Part shown: in pieces, positions 26,301-35,300 of the stretch
How positions within the stretch are numbered: the first letter of the stretch is position 1
Layout: every line of letters starts with the position of its first letter
NCBI GenBank assembly: GCA_023376005.1
Contig: CM042150.1
Span: 72,097,349 to 72,161,348 of the forward strand
Direction of reading: 5' to 3'
Source of the DNA: Doryteuthis pealeii
Lineage: Eukaryota; Mollusca; Cephalopoda; Myopsida; Loliginidae
Length of the DNA: 64,000 nt
Notes under the pieces: generated by a model
Seen by the model: only the letters and a program-made list of their open reading frames with translations
Databases searched by the model: none
What the model was told of the DNA's origin: nothing
Program-made: the position numbers and the translations under genes

Positions 26301-29300
26301 AAGTTTGTCATTGATAATTTGAGACACTTACAATAATGGAAGGAAGTCGAGAGACCATTTTCTACCATGTGGAAAACCAACAGTGATAGCCTTGTATACT
26401 GAGCTAACTTTGCTATGGAAAGGCTCTGATGAAGATATAACAGACTATGTTATCCGGGCATGCGGCTACCTTTCTAAAAAATGTTGGTGAGATAATAAGC
26501 GACAGATTACTGATAGCTATAATTTTAAATGAGCGAGTATAAGACATTTACAACAGTTGTAACCCAGAAGGTTACCCCCATGACTCTTCAAAATTTTAAA
26601 ACACCCTGAGAAATTTCTAAGAAACAAGGAAAACTGAAGATACAACTCTCAGCACGGTAATATGTGTGAATGAAAGAAAAGAGTCCCCACCAAGAAAACA
26701 CAAGAACGAATTTAATGGGATATATTATTCTTAGAAAAAATATGTACATAAAAGCTTTGAATGTTGAAGCAAAAACAGATTTAAAACACAAGAGAGATGG
26801 TGAGGAATTTGCAAAAAATAGAACTCACGTTATGAAATATTGCAGACTGAAAAAGTCAGCCAAATTAATGACTTACAACACAAGGAAAAATAATCCTTTT
26901 TTCAATGTGAGTACACCTGAAAATGTTGAAATGAATTCCTGCAATACACTTGTAGATTATGCAGCTAATATCATGGATAAAACAAAATACATAAACAGAG
27001 AGAAAAATACACAGAAAAGACTTGTACGACAAATATGGACGAAGAGGAAAGAGGCAGTGCAAATATTGTTGACACTTACCATACCATGCAGGATGTCATG
27101 ATGAATAACCATGAGGTGTTAGAAATGCAACAACCTGATACTTACGGTACCACATTCAACTCTGAAAATAGTCATTGTCGTACATTTCAGTTTCAATTCT
27201 GAGAAACGTCTACTAATAGTCGTTTACCTTAAAAAAAAGGATAACTTTACCAATTAATATAATTAATTAGATAATTGCCTTTGGGTAATTATATTGATAC
27301 AATTTAAAAATGAAAGATGTCTTCATTTGTAATGAAGAATTAAAACCAGACATTTCTTATCGACCTCAGGAACTTTCTTTTCCAACTTGGGAACCTTCTT
27401 GTCATAATCAGGAACCTTCTTTTCGTAATTGGGAGCTATTACAGAACTTTGAACCCAACCCTTTATTCAGTCTACGAGGGTATTCTGTTCTCATTTCGCT
27501 AACCATAGCTGAGGTATAGGTGTTAAGCTGTGTTAATTATTATTCTATGTTACTGTTGCCCTTGACCAGGAGTGAACCTGCAGCCTAGGGATAACTGTCA
27601 CTTAGAACTGTCTTAACTCAACGCCTTTATCCACCATGCTATGTGTCCAATTGGACAATTCAGTGTGAAATTTGTGACCAATTGGACAATTCAATGTGAA
27701 TTTTGTGACCTTACAAACCTAATGGCTTGTTCTACCTAGAATATCTACCTTTTTACTTATGTATGTTTTTTTTTATAACCATGATTCATATTGCGTTTTT
27801 TCCCCTCTAATCTAATCTTACCTTTTTAATTATAGGTTCCCATATTGTATTCATCTCTATACTTGGTCTATTTAGAGGTTATTATAGCTATCATATGCAC
27901 TGATTCTTTGAGGCATCTTTCTTTCCAATGTTCTTCCTATCTATTATCTTAACATCATCCCATAAAGGCAGATGGTTTCCCCTTTCATTTCATATATGGT
28001 CAGCCATATCCGACTTTTCTATTTCTCCTCATACCACTGCTTTACAGTGTTCTTCTAGTCTTACTTTCAGTGGATGGCATGTTTCGCCTTTGCATACTTT
28101 GCCAAGACTACATGGGATGGAATACACACAATCATGTTTGACTCAGAGAAGAAGTTTAGAGTTGAGTCACTCCTGAATGTCTTGATGTACATATTGACAA
28201 GTTTCACTGTGTAACCCTCTGTCAGATTTCTTGTAGCTGATGTTATGCTCTACGATATTGTTATGATGGAGGGTATCCCTTAAGCTGTCCATTTCCTTCT
28301 GATATACCTCATCATTGCTGATGGCTTTTGCCCAGTGTTGTAGGCAATGGATGATTCCTTTCTTTACATTGTATGGATGGTGGGAATTGAAGTTGAGATA
28401 CTATCTGGTGAAAGTTGGCTTTCGTTACACGGATGAACAGAATCCTTGCTCTGTGCAAGTTATTATAATTAAAAAGGTTAGATTAGATTATAGGGAAAAA
28501 AAACACAATATGAGTTAAGGTAAAAAAATTATACATAAGTAAAAAGGTAGATATTCTAGATAAAACAAGACATTAGGTTTATAAGTTCCCAAAATTCACA
28601 CTGAATTGTCCAAGTGTGTACATAGCATAGTGGATAAAGGCGGTGAGTTAAGACAGTTCTAAGTGACAGTTATGTCTAGGCTGCAGGTTCAATCCTGGTC
28701 AAGAGCAACAGTAACATAGAATAATTATTAACACCAGTTTAACACCTGTGGACTGAATAAAGAGTTGGGTTCAAAGTTCCATGATGGCAAGTAAGTAACT
28801 TGTTTTTGGCTACATTAAATTTCAATTGATTTAACGGTGCGAAAATGTAAACATTATTTTCGTTCATAATTTTCATTGTTTCCGCAAGCTGAAAATTTTT
28901 TTTTAAATCATCAGGATTAAAAATCATCAATGGACGAAAAAGTTTCCAAGATAATATTAACTTTTATGCAAGTTTCATTGTGTTTAATATAGGGGGGTAA
29001 ATTTCACAGGTCAAATTGTTGGTACCTAATGTATATCCATTTTTTGTCTGCTTTTCATTTTAAAAACAAATTAAAATTAAAACTCAATTATTTTGTCAAA
29101 ATGTATTATTGATAAAAAAAAAAAGAAAAATCTAAAAGAATCTTCTGAGTGACCTATGACGTCACAGTTAAAATTCTTTGTCTGAGTTCTTGACACTAAG
29201 GATACTATACTGAGATACAGCAACAAACACTACCATGTTTTGTCACATCATCACTTGTATCCAACAGGGACCATGGCTGAAGAAAGGTCAGAAATCAGAA

Positions 29301-32300
29301 CACTAACATCACAATTCTTTCGGGAAAGGAAAGATTTTAACGGAAAACTTCAGTGTTTGGTAGGATTTTGGCCAGGGAGGAATTAGTTTTTTCTCCCTCA
29401 GACTGGAATACACCAACTAATAGCCCGGCACTCACAAGGGCTTGCAGGTAAAAGATTGCAGCTCTAAAAGAAACTTGTAAAATTCGTCAATAGCAGAGGA
29501 TTTGGGATCAAAATTGATTTCTCCCTCAAGTGAACAAAGACAAGCCAGTGAAATTTTATGAGAATGTTACAACTCAAAATATACGACTCGGAACGGCAAT
29601 AAAAAGATATTCAACATTCAACAACACAAGAAATTCAACTTCTAAACTTCAACTCAACTTTATAAAAAATTCACGTTATCTTTAAAAGACTTGAAACCAT
29701 TACAACTTCAGAATATAAATTTTGTTAATTAAACTATAAGTTAATTTCTCGCAAATCCCAATGAATTTGCAACCACCTCTCCATTCTATTCTCTTCCATC
29801 TTTTACTCTTCTTTATCTTTTCTTCAATCTTTCCTTTCCATTGTCATTCATCATGTCGCGCACGCAGCTCGGGTATCCATGACAATCTTTCGCCAACCTT
29901 CCCTATCATTCATTGCACCTGGGAGGTCCTCAGTAGAGCAACCAGCATCTTCACATAGCTGGTCAATGTAGGTCCTTGCTGGACACCCCACACTTGCATG
30001 TCCATATGTTGGCTTCCACAGGAGAACGTCGCTTATGAGTTCATCCTTGCTTCTCCAGCAGTGTCCTGCATGCCTTGTCCATCTCACTCGGTTAGTTTGT
30101 GAGATGGGGGGGCAGGTGACTGTACAGCTGTTTCCTTGTGGGGTGCTGTTTCCATGACTTGTTCAAGACTGCACGCAGCATTCTTGTGCAGCTCCCATCT
30201 AGCTTATTCTCAAGACGTTTTGTTAGGGTCCAGGTGGTGAAACCATATAGCAGCACCAACACAACCACAGCCTGGAATAACTGTCGCTTCAGCTTGTCAG
30301 GGAGATCGGACCTCCATATGACTGATAATCTATTTGTGGCCGACCATGCCTTTGCTATCCGCGTATTAACATCGCTCTCTGTGGAGGAGGAGATATTACC
30401 ACCCAGGTAAGTGAATTGTTCTACTGGCTTAAGAGGCTTGCCATTGAGTGTGGAGATGTTTCCTTTATTTTTGAAACTCATGAACTCTGTTTTACCAGAG
30501 TTCACATAAAAGCCTATATTCTTTGCTGCCCCCTCTAAGCTATGTAGCAGTGATTCAGCCTGTGCCAGTGTATCTGCAAGAAGTGCAAGGTCATCAGCAT
30601 AGTGATAACATCTGTGATTGTTTGTGCGGGATATCGCCTGCTTCTTACCCTTTTTAGTGTGAAACCTTTTTCTTTTATGGTATCTAATGATGTTCGGAGT
30701 ACGTAGTCTAGGCATATTATAAATATATATGGTGCCAATATGTCTCCTTGAAGGACTCCAGCGGAGATGTCAAAGAAATCTGTGTTGCCATCAGGTGAGC
30801 GTACCATTGCTTTAGTGTCTTTGTATAGCATCATTATAGCTGAAACCGTTTCTTTGGGAGACCATATGCTAATAGTATTTGTTCCATTTTCCTCTATGTA
30901 TGGAATCAAATGCCTTGGAGAAATCTACGAATAATAGCGTTGCCTCTAGATTCTTTGCTCTTACCCCTTCTATGATCTGTCGAATAGTCAGATATGAGAG
31001 GTTGTGGATTGATTTCTGCGGAATCCATTTTGGTTTCTCCTAAGGATTTTCTCTATTTCAGGCCGGATGCGATTAAGTAGAAGGTCATTATATATATTGG
31101 CTGCAATAATTGTGAAATATATTTGTATCTTCTGTCTTGTCTTTTCAATCAGCATCCGAACTTGAAATTGCCGTAATTACCCCCCTTTAACCATTTCCCA
31201 ATGTACACTCATATCCTGGAACTTGGAATTATTTCCCCAGTATATTAAGAATGGTAATTTTGCCAGTATATTGGAGTTAGAAATGTATCCCCATGTGAGA
31301 ATTAATGCCAATAAACCCCCATAGTATTAATTTTTTCTCATCATTTAAAGTCAAATTTTTGTCTAAATCAAAATATAGTAACATAATGAGCATCAGTAAA
31401 AAAAAAAGCAAAATAATATTACAAATGTAATTTATTTCTAATACATTTAAAACAATCTTTTTGTCAGTTTTGCTCCAATATGGCTGTATACGCTGTCTAA
31501 AGATGACTTAAAATCTGTGTTTACAAAATAAATTTAACCCCCGATTGAAAAAAAATACCAAAAATCAGGGAATTATCCGATTTTTAAATACTACTTTCCA
31601 AAACATAAAAGGATTTCAGGTTCACCTGAAGATCTATTTGAACTGAGTGCTAACTAAATATAAGTTTCAACAAGGCAAGAAGAGGACCAGTTGAATTGTC
31701 ATCAAAGTGCAGCACAAAGCCTGTTAGCACCAGCTTCATAAAGACATTCTTCAAGCATGTGATGGACATACACAACCATCACCTCTACTGTGTTACTCTC
31801 TACAAGATATTTGACTCAAAAGATTAATGTTGAGAAACCTAAACGATATAAAATCATAAAGGTGATTTTGGGAAGGGAATCTGGCGTCCACTAGGAAACC
31901 ACAAAAAAGTCAACTGTAGTTAGGCTAAGAAGTCAACAGATTCTTTTGTGCCAAACCTGTTTCCTTAGATCCTGGTGACCTGGTCAGGGTTTTTTTCCTC
32001 TAGCATTTTACAAAGTTGGCCCCGAAGGAGAAACTATACTCAGCAAGTTTTTTTAGCGAATTCTGTGAATAGCATTATATTAAATAACATAAAGAAAATA
32101 AATAATCCCCTTTTTTTCCCAAGTCACAGAAATATAGTCTAGTAAATTAGTTTATAAATTTGCTTGGCAGATTTTTTAATTAGTGAGAGCTGTAAGCCTA
32201 TATATTAGTTGTGTATTAAAAGAAATTCTATTTTAGCTTTTTAGATACTCTGCAAGATTTTTCCTTGTGTGAACAAGTGTAAAGCTATATAACAATTTGG

Positions 32301-35300
32301 AGAGAATTACTAGTGTTGCTCCTATAAGAATTTAAGGTGGTTTTAGCTTCAGTAGCTAATACCACTTCTTATGACATGTTAGGAGAAAAGCCTTCAAATG
32401 CAGGTGAATATATACAACAAATTCCAATAAAGGGATACATAACAATATACAGACTTTATTGTCTGAGCAACATTCAACATACAATACAAAACAGCTAGGT
32501 CAAAAGTCATAGAGAAAAAAGATTCCCTGAAGAGTCAAGAGTTAAGCTAAGAGATAAAAGTCCTACATCAAAAGGTTGTCACTTACTTTGTATAGGAGCC
32601 ATGTGGTGGTCATCTCCATGCAGACATGGGAGCACAAAAAGGCACAAGTGTTACACGGCTATACAAAAAGGGTGGAGAGCCAAACACCTCTATGGAGATA
32701 GACTATAATAGGAGCTGCATAAAGGCACAAATGCATAAGCCTATTATTTCATATTTTTATTTGTAGTTTGTTCTTTGCATATTTGCAGAATATTTTTGTG
32801 AATTTAACTTTCAGAGATTGCATAATTTGCTTTAAATTTTGGGATATTTTCTAATTGTTTTTAGGCATTGTTTGTAAAACCAGTGCAGATAAAATGTCAT
32901 CAAAGAAGAGGGGGGGGCTCTTCTAGCCTTTGTTGACATTACTCCCAAGTCCACTCTGACCCAGTGTGGTAGTACCTGTTAGGTTTTCCTTGATAAGACA
33001 TTAAATTATTACGTGCCATCCATTGGAAGAATCAACTCACTGCAGAATTTTTTAACAGCGCTGTATTTATCATCATGACTGAACATTACTAATGCTTTCA
33101 AAATTACCCACAATATCAACAGGGCACGGCCCAAATAATAAGCACAAATACATACTTTTTTAATCAGGCACACACCCATAAGACATAATTGGGATCTAGT
33201 ACAAAAATATTGTCATGAAAATAAGTTAATAAGAATAGAATGGCCAGAATAATGCCAAAGGTCAAATTGTTCCATCCAGTCAGTGCCAAATGAATTATTA
33301 GTAATTATTCATAAATATTTTTTACATTTTTCATTTTGCCGTTGAAATTTACATTTGACATAAACTCCCTCTCAATTTTTAACTTCAATGCACAGCTCTC
33401 TTTGTCAGAAACAGAGTGGGTTTATTATTTATTTATGATTTATCAATTTTTTCCAAGTATGAGTGTTTATTATACTTATATCAGCTCTCATGTCAAGTTG
33501 AAATTTAATATTTTTGTTAAACATGTTAACTTGCGCGTATTTCCTTATTTTTAAACTGTCCATTACATAATGTAATGTACTTGCCAAATTCATGGAACTT
33601 TTAACTTGTTTTTTGAACTTTACTTTTTAAACTAAAAAAAAAATTTTTAATTTAAAATGTAACTCTCCACAAACGATGCACGTGTTAGGAATCAAAAAAT
33701 ATTTTTTCTCCCATTTTTATTTTTGACGTTCATGTCGAATGTGTGAAACATTTTCTTCAATATTTTTAAAAATCCTGTCGTGGATTAATAATTCTTTGGC
33801 ATTCTTCTGCAGTCTGTTGAAGGGTTAAATTAGGTTCATATTCTAATTTATTTAATATCCTTTGTTTTATTTCAATGATTTTTGCTGATGTCAATTCCTG
33901 TGCAAAAATTAAACAGTTGAAATTATCAGCCAATAATTTGGATAATTCAAAATTTTCACACACGTGGTTTACAATGTTTGCAAAAGTAGAAAAATCCTGT
34001 TCACCCTTCTTTATGAGATTCATACATTTGCAATATGGGGACCAAAGATGTCTTTTTGGGTAGACTATGAATTCAAATTGGACAGATGTTAGTGGAATAT
34101 GAAATGAAGTCTAATGTATATATTTTTCATTTCTGAATTGGTATTAATACTTTTAATAAAAAATGTAACTCTAAGGAAAACATAACTTAATACGTGTAAT
34201 GAAAGCAGAAGCCAGAATAAACTTAAAGGTAAGCCTTATTCTATTTGTTGTTACAGGTATGATATGATAATCCACTAGCTTATATGCTAGGCGAATGTCA
34301 TCTATTGCGTCTATTCCATTCACAACAAGAGAGATTAATATCGAGTACATTCTCCCCCACCAACCTACTTATTCATAGGGAATAAAGTCCTCCCATCGAA
34401 CTGGCCTCCTGTGGGTTCTTTGGGGGCATCTTGATGGTTTTCTCTGGGCATCCATCAGGACCTGATGGTTTGCTAGGCCCCTCAGGACCTGACAACATTC
34501 CAGGACTCTTGTTTGGCTGGCTTCTGGCTAAAAGATCTTGCCCCAAAATTCTGTAATTTTCTATGGTGCTTGAAGATTGGGTATCTGTCTCAGATATTGG
34601 AGGAAGCTGTTTTCATGGTACTGATTGGTCGTCAGAACTAGAGTTAGATTGGTCTCTGTAGCAATATTCAGATTCGTTTTGTAGGGAGTCTAGATGACAT
34701 ATATGGCACAAGATCACCTTGGTGGGTCAGATTGGTTCTGTGAACCAGGAGTTTATATCCCTCTGAAGTAGTTATACATCTAAATACATTCCTTGCTGGG
34801 GCTAGATCCTTTAAGGAGACATTAGATTGCCTACCCTCCAAATTTTGGACCAGTGCATACTGAGGATTCGTTTCGATTAGTTCTACCTTGCTCACTAATA
34901 CATCATGTTTACTGTGGTGAACATGATGTTTTAGTAAAACTGTTCCAGTAGCGTTTGCCACTATACAAACTAAAGTCCTAGTAGTGTATAAGGCTTTAGG
35001 GATAAGACCTTCCCAATCAGAGATCGGTCTCTTGCAATTTGCAACCACCAATTGTATTGTCTCCCATATTATGCCATTGTATCCTTCTCACTGTCCATTG
35101 CCTTGGGGATTGTGGGGAGTTGTTTGACTTACAACCACTCTTCATTCATGCATCTGGGTGTTTGATGTTAAAAAGCCCAAAACTTATGATGAATTCAGGA
35201 ACATCACTCACAATCCATCTCAGTCCATCTGTAATATGTTTCTTTATGAAAAAAACAAAAAACAAAACATTTTAATTGACCATGTAAAGAAAATAGTGGA

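Noticed and set aside
30138..30410. Plus-strand open frame of 90 codons
   Set aside because: Antisense shadow of the minus-strand LINE RT.
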